Positions 8,637 to 16,793 of a DNA stretch of 64,000 nucleotides are shown here, piece by piece (within the stretch, counting starts at the first letter, position 1; each line of letters begins with the position of its first letter). The notes under the pieces are model-generated. The model had not been told where the DNA came from. It made no database searches and saw only the letters and a program-made list of their open reading frames with translations. A program made the translations under genes and the position numbers. This stretch comes from an uncultured Porphyromonadaceae bacterium (lineage in GTDB: Bacteria; Bacteroidota; Bacteroidia; Bacteroidales; Muribaculaceae): assembly GCA_900548975.1 (NCBI GenBank), contig URMS01000007.1, forward strand, positions 68,066 to 132,065. Direction: 5' to 3'.

Positions 8637-9944
8637 AACTCTTCTCAATATATCATATAAAAATGAACTCCTGTTGAATAGTCAACGGCCTTTTAATCAG
8701 AGGTCCATGATTTTGCCGGCGAAAAGAATAGTTTTTGTACTTTTCTCGGTAATGAGGAATATGAACGGACGGTCGAATGTAACAGGTCTAAAGCCGGGAC
8801 TGGCATTTACCAGATGCCCAGACGTGATAGTGGCGGCCTCAGCACCCTGCTCGTTAAACTCGACAGATGTTTTCTGGCGAACCAGAAAACCTACCTCCGA
8901 AAGCGGTTCATTGAAAAGATTTACCCGTCCCGGTGCCAAAAGACTCTTCACACCCATGTCGTGGAGTATGTCGTTCAGATCTATCTCTTTGTTCTCTGCG
9001 ATCTTGAATCTCGGCAGCGAGATGTCTATGCCCCGGTTATGCGGCTCGTACGACCAAAGTTCTTTCAGGGCATCGGATTCGATAAGTTCTTCAATATCGC
9101 CTGAGGGCAGGATAAATGTGGCATTGAAAGCTCCGGCGCCGAAGGGCAACTCAACTGCTTCATAGTCGGCAGTACGCTCATACAGGTAGCCTCCCTCGCG
9201 GTTCATCATGTCGATCTGCGAGTCGCCATTCTGTCCGTGGAAGGTCGCTTTCTTTGTATTTTTAGTTTTGAAAACATATTTCCACTCCGCTTTGAAATAG
9301 GTGGCATTGATGAGAGCACTGTATACAGGTAATTTAACAGTGATATCACGGATGAGGCCGCGCGTCTTGTCGTTTACCCACGAATTGATTTCTTCTTTCA
9401 CATTCGGCGACTTACCGGTCATATCGCGCCTGAAGATGTCGGCTTTGTAATACTCCTGTGCGATGTTGCTGAAAGTGGGTGTGAGAGTGAACTCCTGCTC
9501 GTACCACACCGAGTTTGCGAAGGCTAATTGCGCTTTCGGGTCGAGCGAGGGCAGTTTGGCTGCAAGAGTGGCATAGAGTTCGTTGAGTTCGTCGGTACCG
9601 GAGTAGCCGAGAACCGAAGCGATCTCTGCTGCGGTCTCGTCGGACGCAGCGTTCGAAAGCATGCACAGCAACATGTTGGCGCTCAGAGGCGAGCATGCCA
9701 CATTTTTGCCTTTATAGTCATCTGCAAGCGCCACATTGCGGAAGAAATCGATATTAAAATCCCGAACCGCCGCCGCAGCCTCATTAGCCTCTGCCGTCAG
9801 CTCTATCACCGGAGTCACACCGCTGTCGGTGCCTCCACCGTTGTCAGCAGGCTCATCGCCGGAGCATGCAGTCAGCAAACCGGCGAGAGTAACAGACATA
9901 AAAATAAATATTTTTTTCATAACTCTTCTCAATATATCATATAA
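7480..9944. repeat. Tandem duplication covering the two serpin genes
   Basis: The sequence from about 7480 to 8665 recurs 1284 bp further on (about 8764 to 9949) with no difference that I could find. Divergence begins abruptly at both ends: the last 60-70 bases of the coding regions differ at many sites, and the spacers differ beyond about 25 bases upstream of the start codons. This indicates a recent duplication or continuing gene conversion. Confidence 0.9.
8697..9920 (-). CDS. Serpin-family protease inhibitor lipoprotein, copy B
   Basis: This 407-residue protein starts at ATG 9920, only 8 bases after the TGA stop of the C10 protease gene, so co-transcription is very likely. A TTG at 9932 would extend it by four residues but overlaps the protease stop codon. 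Signal peptide, lipobox, serpin core and reactive loop are identical to copy A. The differences are confined to the C-terminal strand (TKTILFAGKIMDL against TNSILFAGKIMNL). The identical loop means that the duplication raises dose rather than widening specificity. The natural target may be the adjacent C10 protease, other bacterial papain-like enzymes, or host proteases at the cell surface; the sequence does not decide between these. Confidence 0.93.
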   Translation of the reverse strand: MKKIFIFMSVTLAGLLTACSGDEPADNGGGTDSGVTPVIELTAEANEAAAAVRDFNIDFFRNVALADDYKGKNVACSPLSANMLLCMLSNAASDETAAEIASVLGYSGTDELNELYATLAAKLPSLDPKAQLAFANSVWYEQEFTLTPTFSNIAQEYYKADIFRRDMTGKSPNVKEEINSWVNDKTRGLIRDITVKLPVYSALINATYFKAEWKYVFKTKNTKKATFHGQNGDSQIDMMNREGGYLYERTADYEAVELPFGAGAFNATFILPSGDIEELIESDALKELWSYEPHNRGIDISLPRFKIAENKEIDLNDILHDMGVKSLLAPGRVNLFNEPLSEVGFLVRQKTSVEFNEQGAEAATITSGHLVNASPGFRPVTFDRPFIFLITEKSTKTILFAGKIMDL

Positions 9945-11239
9945 AAGTGTACATCTTTTGAATAGCCGCTTCTACTGATTGAAAGTGGCAGAGTCGGATT
10001 CACGGGAGCAGGTATTTCATCTTCTTGAAGAACTTGGTCAGGGTCATATACATCACCTAAGAAATATCCGTTTGAGTCGCCGCACTCTCCCCAGTTAAAA
10101 TGAAAATAATAAGTATTTCGGATATCTTCTTTTCCATTGAGTAAAATGGCCTGAGTATGGTATTCATAGTGCTTGCCACCATCACATATCCATGAGTGTC
10201 CGTTGTCCTGATCGGTACTGCCTCTGAAAATAGCAACAGCTCCGTAAGTTTTCATATTTGATATTAATCTATTAAAATATGTGGCACTAAAGCTAGTAAA
10301 TGGAGTAAAGGTTTTGGACGGCAATAAGGTTTTATATAGTGAATATACTGCATCAGTTAAGGTATAAGTCTCCGGGAATCCATTATTATCTTTATATTCT
10401 GCATTATTTCGATGTCCTAATTCTCTGCAAAGATATGCAAGTGCAGTATGGCTTTCTTGTGTTGCATCGCAATTTTCCATATGCGTTCTAAGAGAAAAGA
10501 ACTCGTTGTAACATGAAACACGATGTTTCTTAATCTCAGACCAGTTCAATTGCACCCGATCGACATCATGACCGGGGTATGTTAATTCAATACTTGTCGG
10601 TTGTTCGAAATAGGAAAACACTTGAGCCATTGCAGTTTGGTCACACCCGCACAAGCCATTGGGGCACAGTATGCCTTCGGGATAGGATTGACCCCATTCG
10701 ACTTTAAGTCGAGGTCTGGCCTCTCTGACAACGGTATAAGGCTTTTTATATGGCTTTATATCGATAGTGTCAATAGTAAAAGAGGCATTGGTCGTGTATT
10801 CCTTCGATTTTTCGATGAAAAGGTTGAAACCGGGGTTATTCGTTGTTTCTGCAGGATCGTAAGAGCCGGCTTCGACATAGGCAAGCACAGGCACGGCCGC
10901 CTTGGGGGCGGAAACGATAATGAAGCCTTCGTTATCGGAAAGGTTGACGGAATAGAACAGCGTATCGGTGCTGTTTCGGCTATTGGTTCCGTATCCTACC
11001 TTGACATTGTCGATGTCGGACGCAGAACGTGACTGAGGTGCGTCGGAGTCGGCGCTGAGGAACGCGATTGCGATATCGCAAGCTTCTTCGACACTCCGGA
11101 TATCTGATTTGGCAGATACAGATACCGGTTCAATCTGAGTGGATACCGGCTCATCGCCGGAGCATGCCGAAAGCAGGAGGGCAGAGGCGAGACATGCGCC
11201 GATGAATGCCACTTTTGGTTTAAGAGAGTAAATTTTCAT
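9929..11239 (-). CDS. C10-family (streptopain-like) cysteine protease lipoprotein
   Basis: The 436-residue protein starts at ATG 11239 with a lipoprotein signal ending LLLSAC (Cys26) and then SGDEP, the same five residues as in the serpins. Residues about 45-165 resemble a SpeB-type propeptide, with the EEACDIAIAFL motif. The catalytic domain has GCDQTAMAQVFSYF with nucleophile Cys199, GHSWICDGG with catalytic His348, and NWGECGDSNGYF near 382-392. These are the C10 signatures. Such enzymes are secreted zymogens that cut extracellular proteins. The AT-rich composition contrasts with korA and suggests acquisition. The gene heads an operon with two serpins, replacing the staphostatin-like inhibitors known beside other C10 proteases. 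A promoter lies at 11303-11334. Confidence 0.92.
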   Translation of the reverse strand: MKIYSLKPKVAFIGACLASALLLSACSGDEPVSTQIEPVSVSAKSDIRSVEEACDIAIAFLSADSDAPQSRSASDIDNVKVGYGTNSRNSTDTLFYSVNLSDNEGFIIVSAPKAAVPVLAYVEAGSYDPAETTNNPGFNLFIEKSKEYTTNASFTIDTIDIKPYKKPYTVVREARPRLKVEWGQSYPEGILCPNGLCGCDQTAMAQVFSYFEQPTSIELTYPGHDVDRVQLNWSEIKKHRVSCYNEFFSLRTHMENCDATQESHTALAYLCRELGHRNNAEYKDNNGFPETYTLTDAVYSLYKTLLPSKTFTPFTSFSATYFNRLISNMKTYGAVAIFRGSTDQDNGHSWICDGGKHYEYHTQAILLNGKEDIRNTYYFHFNWGECGDSNGYFLGDVYDPDQVLQEDEIPAPVNPTLPLSISRSGYSKDVHFYMIY

Positions 11240-11302
11240 AAGCTGAAATTTGGTTTAGATTTGGCTATTTTAGGATATTCCGGAATAGAATGGTTTATTT
11301 TG

Positions 11303-11334
11303 CAATAATAAACATAAAATTTGTAAAGGTCAAG
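11303..11334 (-). promoter_or_regulatory. Promoter of the C10 protease-serpin operon
   Basis: On the minus strand a -33 CTTG (11331-11334) and a -7 TATTATTG (11303-11310, one mismatch to TAnnTTTG) are separated by 20 bases, the usual spacing. This predicts a leader of about 60 bases. Confidence 0.5.
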
Positions 11335-11446
11335 ACGCAATAGTTTGTTTTAAATTTTATTAACAAATGAAGGTTTGGCCGGTGGAAGTATTGAAGCTAA
11401 TTGGCGAAGTAATAGCGTTCTAAGACGAGATGCAGCCAAAGCAGGG

Positions 11447-11560
11447 GTCTCGCAACCCGCTCACGCGGGTTTTGCATTTTTTTTTGGGGGGGAATGAATC
11501 GCAGGGTGGAGCGAAGCGAGACCCTGTGCTATTGTCCGACCACCCGCTCGCCGCGGGTGC
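11447..11560 (-). repeat. Dispersed three-hairpin element, copy 2 (inverted, middle module flipped)
   Basis: Read on the minus strand, the outer hairpins match copies 1 and 3 in order and sequence: AACCCGC/GCGGGTT at 11454-11471 and CACCCGC/GCGGGTG at 11541-11559, with GCGAGAC next to the first. The middle hairpin (11500-11528) keeps the plus-strand orientation seen in copies 1 and 3, so it is inverted relative to its own flanks. The rest of the 11240-11636 gap shows no gene. Confidence 0.8.
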
Positions 11561-11636
11561 ATGTCTGTGGAGATGATGGTGCAGGGTTTGGCGGAGCCAA
11601 TGTGTTAAAGTTGCAGAGATAATTTTCGGCAAAGGG

Positions 11637-11666
11637 CTTGGAATGTCTAAATAATTCTTACCTTTG
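11637..11666 (+). promoter_or_regulatory. Promoter of korAB
   Basis: A -33 CTTG (11637-11640) and a -7 TACCTTTG (11659-11666) are 18 bases apart. The leader to ATG 11761 is about 90 bases and holds no obvious riboswitch. Confidence 0.6.
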
Positions 11667-11760
11667 CGGTGCGATTAGGGCACGGCGCGATTCGTGCCGC
11701 CCATATGTCTTAAATCTAATGAATTAACACACAAACACAAATTATCATATAAACTTAGTC

Positions 11761-13608
11761 ATGTTGGAGAAAACTAATGTAAAGGTTCTCGACAAGGTGG
11801 TTGTACGCTTTTCGGGTGACTCCGGCGACGGAATGCAGCTCGCGGGCAACATCTTCACCAATGTATCGGCCGGTCTTGGCAATCAGGTGTCCACATTCCC
11901 CGACTATCCTGCCGAAATCCGCGCCCCGCAGGGCTCGCTGAGCGGTGTGTCGGGTTTCCAGGTAAGCGTAGGCACGGGCGTGCATACTCCCGGCGACGCC
12001 TGCGACGTGCTGGTGGCCATGAATGCCGCCGCCCTCAAGACCAATCACCGCTTCCTCAAGCCCGGCGGCGTGATCGTGGTCGATATCGATTCGTTCCGCG
12101 AAAGCGACCTCAAGAAGGCCCAGTATGCCACCGACCGTCCCTTCGAGGAGCTCGGCATCAAGGCACAGATAGTGGAAGTGCCCGTAACAACAATGACTAA
12201 GGCAGCCCTGGCCGACAGCGGCCTGGACAACAAGAGCGTACTCAAGTGCCGCAATATCTTCGTGCTCGGTCTGGTGTGCTGGCTGTTCGACCGTCCGCTC
12301 GAAGGCGCGCTCCGCCATCTGAAGAAAAAATTCGCCAAAAAGCCCGCAGTCTACGAGGCCAATGCCCTGGTGCTGCAGGCCGGCTACGACTACGGCCACA
12401 ACATCCACGCCTCTGTATCGACCTACAAGGTCGAGACCGAAGATCCGCGTCCGGGCGTATACACCGACATCAACGGCAACACCGCCACGGCGTGGGGCCT
12501 GATCATGGCTTCCGAGAAATGCGGCCGTCCGCTGTTCCTCGGCTCCTACCCCATCACCCCGGCCACCGACATACTCCATGAGCTTGCCAAGCGCAAGGAC
12601 CTGGGCGTGAAAGCCTGCCAGATGGAGGACGAAATCGCCGGCGTATGCTCGGCCATAGGCGCTTCCTTTGCCGGCAACCTCGCCGTGACATCGACCTCGG
12701 GCCCGGGCCTCGCCCTCAAGAGCGAAGGCATCGGCCTGGCCGTGATCGCCGAGCTGCCCCTTGTGGTTATCGACGTGCAGCGCGGCGGTCCCTCGACCGG
12801 TCTTCCCACCAAAACCGAGCAGACCGACCTCATGCAGGCTCTCTATGGCCGCAACGGCGAGTCGCCTGTGGCCGTGGTGGCACCGGCATCGCCTACCGAC
12901 TGCTTCACCATGGCATTCGAGGCCTGCCGCATAGCCGTGGAGCACAGCACTCCGGTGATACTGCTCAGCGACGCTTTCATAGGCAACGGCTCGTCGGCCT
13001 GGCGTATACCCGATGCCGATGAATATCCGGCCATCAAGACACCCGACGTGCCTGCCGAAATGCTTGCCGACGGCTCGTGGCGCCCCTATGTTCGCCGCGA
13101 AAACCTCGGCCGCTACTGGCCCGTGGGCGGCACCGAAGGCGCTACCCACCGTCTGGGCGGCCTCGAAAAAGACGCCGTGACCGGCGCTATCTCCACCGAC
13201 CCCGCCAACCACGAAAAGATGGTGATGCTCCGCCGCGAGAAAATAGCCCGCATCGCCGACGACATACCCGCACTCGAAGTCCTCGGCGACCCCGATGCCG
13301 ACACACTCCTTGTGGGCTGGGGCGGTACCTACGGCCATCTGCGCACTGCCGCCGAAGAACTTTGCCGCCGGGGCCACAAGGTGGCGTTCGCACATTTCCG
13401 CTACATCAACCCGCTGCCCGCCAACACCGGCGAGGTGCTGGCCCGCTACAGCCGCGTGATAGTGGCCGAACTCAACACCGGCATGTTCGCCGACTATCTC
13501 CAGGCACGTTTCCCCGGGCGGCAGTTCTTCCGCATCAACAAAATCCAGGGACAGCCGTTCAGCGTGGGCGAAGTGGTGGAAAAAACCGCAGAAATTATGA
13601 ATTCCTGA
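11761..13608 (+). CDS. korA: 2-oxoglutarate:ferredoxin oxidoreductase subunit alpha (gamma-alpha fusion)
   Basis: The 615-residue subunit combines a gamma-like domain (about 1-190; starts with VVRFSGDSGDGMQLAG) and the pyrimidine-binding alpha domain (about 200-560; GSYPITPATDILHELAK and TSTSGPGLALKSEG). This is the usual KorA form in Bacteroidota. With KorB it interconverts 2-oxoglutarate and succinyl-CoA using ferredoxin, serving the partial or reductive TCA branch. The last codons, encoding EIMNS, and the stop lie inside the left arm of an AT-rich inverted repeat (13591-13642), so the C-terminal few residues appear to have been shaped by that element. A ferredoxin subunit gene is not adjacent. 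Substrate choice between 2-oxoglutarate and another 2-oxoacid follows family similarity. Confidence 0.92.
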   Translation: MLEKTNVKVLDKVVVRFSGDSGDGMQLAGNIFTNVSAGLGNQVSTFPDYPAEIRAPQGSLSGVSGFQVSVGTGVHTPGDACDVLVAMNAAALKTNHRFLKPGGVIVVDIDSFRESDLKKAQYATDRPFEELGIKAQIVEVPVTTMTKAALADSGLDNKSVLKCRNIFVLGLVCWLFDRPLEGALRHLKKKFAKKPAVYEANALVLQAGYDYGHNIHASVSTYKVETEDPRPGVYTDINGNTATAWGLIMASEKCGRPLFLGSYPITPATDILHELAKRKDLGVKACQMEDEIAGVCSAIGASFAGNLAVTSTSGPGLALKSEGIGLAVIAELPLVVIDVQRGGPSTGLPTKTEQTDLMQALYGRNGESPVAVVAPASPTDCFTMAFEACRIAVEHSTPVILLSDAFIGNGSSAWRIPDADEYPAIKTPDVPAEMLADGSWRPYVRRENLGRYWPVGGTEGATHRLGGLEKDAVTGAISTDPANHEKMVMLRREKIARIADDIPALEVLGDPDADTLLVGWGGTYGHLRTAAEELCRRGHKVAFAHFRYINPLPANTGEVLARYSRVIVAELNTGMFADYLQARFPGRQFFRINKIQGQPFSVGEVVEKTAEIMNS

Positions 13609-13642
13609 TTCATAATTCTTAATCCATAATTCATAATTCTAC
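13591..13642. repeat. AT-rich inverted repeat spanning the korA stop codon
   Basis: AAATTATGAAT (13592-13602) faces ATTCATAATTC (13608-13618), which is then repeated as ATAATTCATAATTC. A 19-base stretch (13620-13638) occurs identically at 55181-55199 in the purD leader. The korA stop TGA is 13606-13608. Confidence 0.75.
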
Positions 13643-13646
13643 AAAA

Positions 13647-14660
13647 ATGGACTCCATACAATATACAGCAGCCGACTACAAAAGCGAACAGGCGGTGCGC
13701 TGGTGCCCCGGCTGCGGCGACCATGCCATCCTGAACACTCTCCACAAGGCCATGGCCACCCTGGGAGTACCGCCCTACAAGACGGCCGTGATATCGGGCA
13801 TTGGCTGCAGCTCGCGCCTGCCCTACTACATGAACACCTACGGCTTCCATACCATCCACGGACGCGCCGCCGCCATAGCCACGGGCTACAAGGTGGCCAA
13901 CCCCGAGATGACAGTATGGCAGATATCGGGCGACGGCGACGGCCTCGCCATCGGCGGCAACCATTTCATCCACGCCGTACGCCGCAATATCGACATCAAT
14001 ATCGTGCTGTTCAACAACAAGATCTACGGTCTCACCAAGGGCCAGTACTCGCCTACGAGCGACCGCGGATTCGTGTCGAAATCGAGCCCCTACGGCACGG
14101 TCGAGGATCCGTTCATACCGGCTGAGCTTGTGTTCGGCGCCCGCGGCAACTTCTTTGCCCGCAGCATCGATGTAGAGCTGGCCACTTCGCAGGAAGTGCT
14201 CGCAGCCGCCGCACGCCACAAGGGCACATCGGTGGTGGAGATACTCCAGAACTGCGTGATATTCAACAACGGCATACACAACGAGATAACCGATCGCGAA
14301 GTGCGCGCCGACCGCACAATCCTGCTGCGCCACGGCGAGAAGATGATCTTCGGCAAGAACAAGGACAAGGGCCTGGTGCGCGACGGATTCCTGCTCAAGG
14401 CCGTGACAATCGGCGAGGACGGCTACACCCTCGACGATGTGCTGGTGCACGACGCCCACACGCAGTCGAATTTCCTGCATCAGCAGCTCGCCATGATGGA
14501 CGGCCACTCGCTGCCCCTGGCGCTCGGTGTGATCCGCGATGTCGAGGCCGTGACCTACGACGCCGGTGTGACCGCACAGGTCGAGGAAGTACGCGCCCGC
14601 AAAGGCTTCGACACTCTCCGCGACATGATTCTCGCAGGCGAGACCTGGACAGTGGAATAA
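13647..14660 (+). CDS. korB: 2-oxoglutarate:ferredoxin oxidoreductase subunit beta
   Basis: The 337-residue thiamine-diphosphate subunit has the N-terminal iron-sulfur/TPP motif WCPGCGDHAIL, a GIGCSSRLPYY segment and the TPP-Mg signature GDGDGLAIGGNHFIHA continuing to NIVLFNN. The C-terminal part carries CVIFNNGIHNEITDRE. It pairs with KorA encoded 38 bases upstream to form the heteromeric enzyme; conserved cysteines should bind a [4Fe-4S] cluster that passes electrons to ferredoxin. An intrinsic terminator follows at 14680-14712, so the two genes form a closed operon. Confidence 0.95.
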   Translation: MDSIQYTAADYKSEQAVRWCPGCGDHAILNTLHKAMATLGVPPYKTAVISGIGCSSRLPYYMNTYGFHTIHGRAAAIATGYKVANPEMTVWQISGDGDGLAIGGNHFIHAVRRNIDINIVLFNNKIYGLTKGQYSPTSDRGFVSKSSPYGTVEDPFIPAELVFGARGNFFARSIDVELATSQEVLAAAARHKGTSVVEILQNCVIFNNGIHNEITDREVRADRTILLRHGEKMIFGKNKDKGLVRDGFLLKAVTIGEDGYTLDDVLVHDAHTQSNFLHQQLAMMDGHSLPLALGVIRDVEAVTYDAGVTAQVEEVRARKGFDTLRDMILAGETWTVE

Positions 14661-14679
14661 TTGCAATACCATATTAATG

Positions 14680-14712
14680 ACAAAGGCCATGCACATGCTG
14701 TGTGGCCTTTGT
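14680..14712 (+). terminator. Terminator of korAB
   Basis: A perfect 10-bp inverted repeat, ACAAAGGCCA (14680-14689) with TGGCCTTTGT (14703-14712). The T tract is short and interrupted. Confidence 0.65.
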
Positions 14713-14776
14713 TGTATGTGTCAGTATCGGCGACACTTTTATCATTGTCGTATACATAGGTCTTGCCGGTTCCTGC

Positions 14777-14784
14777 TATCTTTG
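14777..14784 (+). promoter_or_regulatory. -7 promoter element of the GH172 gene
   Basis: TATCTTTG fits TAnnTTTG exactly, 28 bases before ATG 14813. Confidence 0.5.
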
Positions 14785-14812
14785 CGGCATCAAACCAATA
14801 AAATCTTTTATC

Positions 14813-15994
14813 ATGAATTTTAAACCGTTATTGCTTGCAGTGATGGGTTTGCTCGCCACATCTGCCGTGGCCCAGAGTAACTATACATTCAATGGGCTGG
14901 ATATGAACATGAGCACTCTTCCAATGTTGTCGAATGCGCAGACACGTTCAATCAGTCCCGAAAACTTCACCGGTGAAAAAGGCAAGGGCGGAATGGCCGA
15001 CCCTGTTCGCGACAAGGATACACGCAATGTGGCAAATGCCGCAGTCAACGCCCGCGACCTCGGTGTGGGATGGAAAGTGAACCCCTACATAATAGTCAAA
15101 CCCGGCGAGACAATCACCATAGCCGAAATAAATGGTTCGGGAGCCATTCAGCAGATTTGGATGACTCCGACGGGCAACTGGCGTCTGTCGATATTGCGAA
15201 TGTACTGGGATGATGAGACTGAGCCGTCGGTAGAATGCCCGGTGGGCGATTTCTTCTGCAGCGCATACAATGAATACGCACAGTTGTCGTCGCTCGCTGT
15301 ATGTGTCAATCCGGGCAGCGCTTTCAACTGCTACTGGCAGATGCCTTTCCGCAAGAAGGCCCGTATCACCATCGAGAATATCAACAATGCCGAGGAGATG
15401 CGCCTCTACTACCAGATAAATTATACTCTCACCGATGTGCCCGAGGATGCGGCGTATTTCCATGCTCAGTTCCGTCGCTCCAATCCGACACAAGGCTCAC
15501 TTCATACGCTTCTTGACGGTGTCAAAGGCAAGGGCCAGTATGTAGGCACCTATCTGGCTTGGCGCGTCCACGACAACTGCTGGTGGGGCGAAGGTGAGAT
15601 TAAGTTCTATATCGACGGCGACAAGAAATTTCCCACTATATGCGGTACGGGTACTGAAGACTATTTCTGCGGATCATATAACTTCGAGAATCAGAAAACA
15701 CATCAGTATCAGGAGTATACTACGCCCTATGCCGGCATGCATCAGGTGCTGAGGCCCGATGGCCTTTACCGTGCGGTAACCTCGTTCGGCCTCTATAGAT
15801 GGCATATTCTCGATCCGATACGTTTCGACAAGGATCTGAAGGTGACGATACAGGATCTCGGATGGCGTCATGACTGGCGCTACAACAATCAGAAATCGGA
15901 TATTTCGTCGACTTCGTTCTGGTATCAGACCGAGCCCCACGCCAAATTCCCCTCACTTCCCGCAAAGGACGATATCGAAATCCCCCGGTGGTGA
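14813..15994 (+). CDS. DUF2961 / GH172-family exported glycoside hydrolase
   Basis: I start at ATG 14813, which follows a -7 element and opens a clear signal peptide (MNFKPLLLAVMGLLATSAVAQ). The frame is open further upstream, but that would bury the signal. The 393-residue product shows the double-jelly-roll DUF2961 pattern: GSGAIQQIWMT near residue 105, WDDETEPSVECPVGDFF near 130, and the conserved GTGTEDYFCGSYNF motif near 280. The acidic residues of these motifs are those linked to catalysis in GH172. Characterised members act on fructofuranose or arabinofuranose linkages. No sugar-uptake genes are adjacent, so the substrate is unknown. The stop codon directly abuts a large purine-rich inverted repeat. 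Confidence 0.85.
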   Translation: MNFKPLLLAVMGLLATSAVAQSNYTFNGLDMNMSTLPMLSNAQTRSISPENFTGEKGKGGMADPVRDKDTRNVANAAVNARDLGVGWKVNPYIIVKPGETITIAEINGSGAIQQIWMTPTGNWRLSILRMYWDDETEPSVECPVGDFFCSAYNEYAQLSSLAVCVNPGSAFNCYWQMPFRKKARITIENINNAEEMRLYYQINYTLTDVPEDAAYFHAQFRRSNPTQGSLHTLLDGVKGKGQYVGTYLAWRVHDNCWWGEGEIKFYIDGDKKFPTICGTGTEDYFCGSYNFENQKTHQYQEYTTPYAGMHQVLRPDGLYRAVTSFGLYRWHILDPIRFDKDLKVTIQDLGWRHDWRYNNQKSDISSTSFWYQTEPHAKFPSLPAKDDIEIPRW

Positions 15995-16270
15995 TTTAGG
16001 AAATTAGGAAGATAGGTGATTAGGAAAATAGGAGATTAGGAAGATAGGAGGTTAGGAGGGTAGGAGATTAAGGAGAAAAGGAGGATAGGAAGTTAGAAGG
16101 AAAGGATAGAGGCGATGATTTTTTCTCTCATAATTTCCTGCCTCCCTAACGACTTCCTAACCTCCTTTTCTTCCTAACTTCCTAACCTCTTACCATCTCC
16201 TAATCTCCTACCATCCTAACCTCCTATTTTCCTATCTTCTTGACCTCCTAAATTCCCTAATCTCCTATTT
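15995..16270. repeat. Long purine/pyrimidine inverted repeat built of 8-base units (P1)
   Basis: The 5' arm (about 15995-16110) consists of some fourteen degenerate 8-base units of the form RWTAGGAR. After a short loop around 16111-16132, the 3' arm (about 16133-16270) consists of the complementary CCTANNTY-type units. It fills the gap between the GH172 stop and the yqeY promoter. A similar element with the same unit is at 47229. Confidence 0.9.
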
Positions 16271-16296
16271 GAATTCCTTGTTTCACCAAAATTTTG

Positions 16297-16304
16297 TATT
16301 TTTG
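16297..16304 (+). promoter_or_regulatory. -7 promoter element of yqeY-serS
   Basis: TATTTTTG fits TAnnTTTG, 27 bases before ATG 16332. Confidence 0.5.
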
Positions 16305-16331
16305 CGGTCTGAAACAAAGCGTTAACTACAA

Positions 16332-16781
16332 ATGAATCTTTATTCTCAAATCGAAGCCGATATCAAGGCCGCTATGCTGGCCAAGGATAAGGTGCGCCTG
16401 CAGGCGCTCCGCGGCATCAAGAAGGAATTTATCGAAGCCAAGACAGCTCCCGGCGCCAACGGCGAACTTACCGATGATGCTGCCATGAAGATACTGGTCA
16501 AGATGGCCAAACAGCGTCGCGAGAGCGCTTCAATATATCAGGAGCAGAACCGCGCCGACCTCGCCGAGACCGAACTGGCCGAACTGGCCGTTATCGAGAC
16601 CTATCTGCCCAAGGCTCTCACCGACGAGGAGCTTACCGAGGCTCTCAAAAAGATCATAGCCGAAACCGGCGCCACATCGGCCGCCCAGATGGGCAAGGTG
16701 ATGGGTGTGGCCACCAAGGCTCTCGCCGGCCGTGCCGACGGCAAGGCAATCTCCGCCAAAGTACGCGAACTCCTTTCCTAA
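16332..16781 (+). CDS. GatB/YqeY domain-containing protein
   Basis: The 149-residue protein is a complete YqeY: an N-terminal helical half (MNLYSQIEADIKAAMLAKDKVRLQALRG) and a C-terminal tRNA-binding-like half (TYLPKALTDEELTEALKKII, AAQMGKVMGVATKAL). The fold matches the tail domain of GatB, the amidotransferase that converts Glu-tRNA(Gln), but free-standing YqeY has no proven reaction. It lies 12 bases before serS, so a link with tRNA charging is plausible but inferred from context. The family call is secure. Confidence 0.9.
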   Translation: MNLYSQIEADIKAAMLAKDKVRLQALRGIKKEFIEAKTAPGANGELTDDAAMKILVKMAKQRRESASIYQEQNRADLAETELAELAVIETYLPKALTDEELTEALKKIIAETGATSAAQMGKVMGVATKALAGRADGKAISAKVRELLS

Positions 16782-16793
16782 ACTAACTACAAA

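Noticed and set aside
8452..9165. A 237-codon plus-strand frame bridging the two serpin genes
   Set aside because: It is antisense to the serpin copies and exists only because the duplicated DNA leaves the frame open.
11755..13395. A 546-codon minus-strand frame opposite korA, and similar long frames opposite korB, mfd, pckA and the TonB receptor
   Set aside because: Each is the mirror of a well-supported gene in GC-rich DNA, with composition typical of antisense frames and no domains.
15995..16270. Repeat arrays read as CRISPR
   Set aside because: Units are only 7-8 bases, there are no unique spacers and the second half is the complement of the first.
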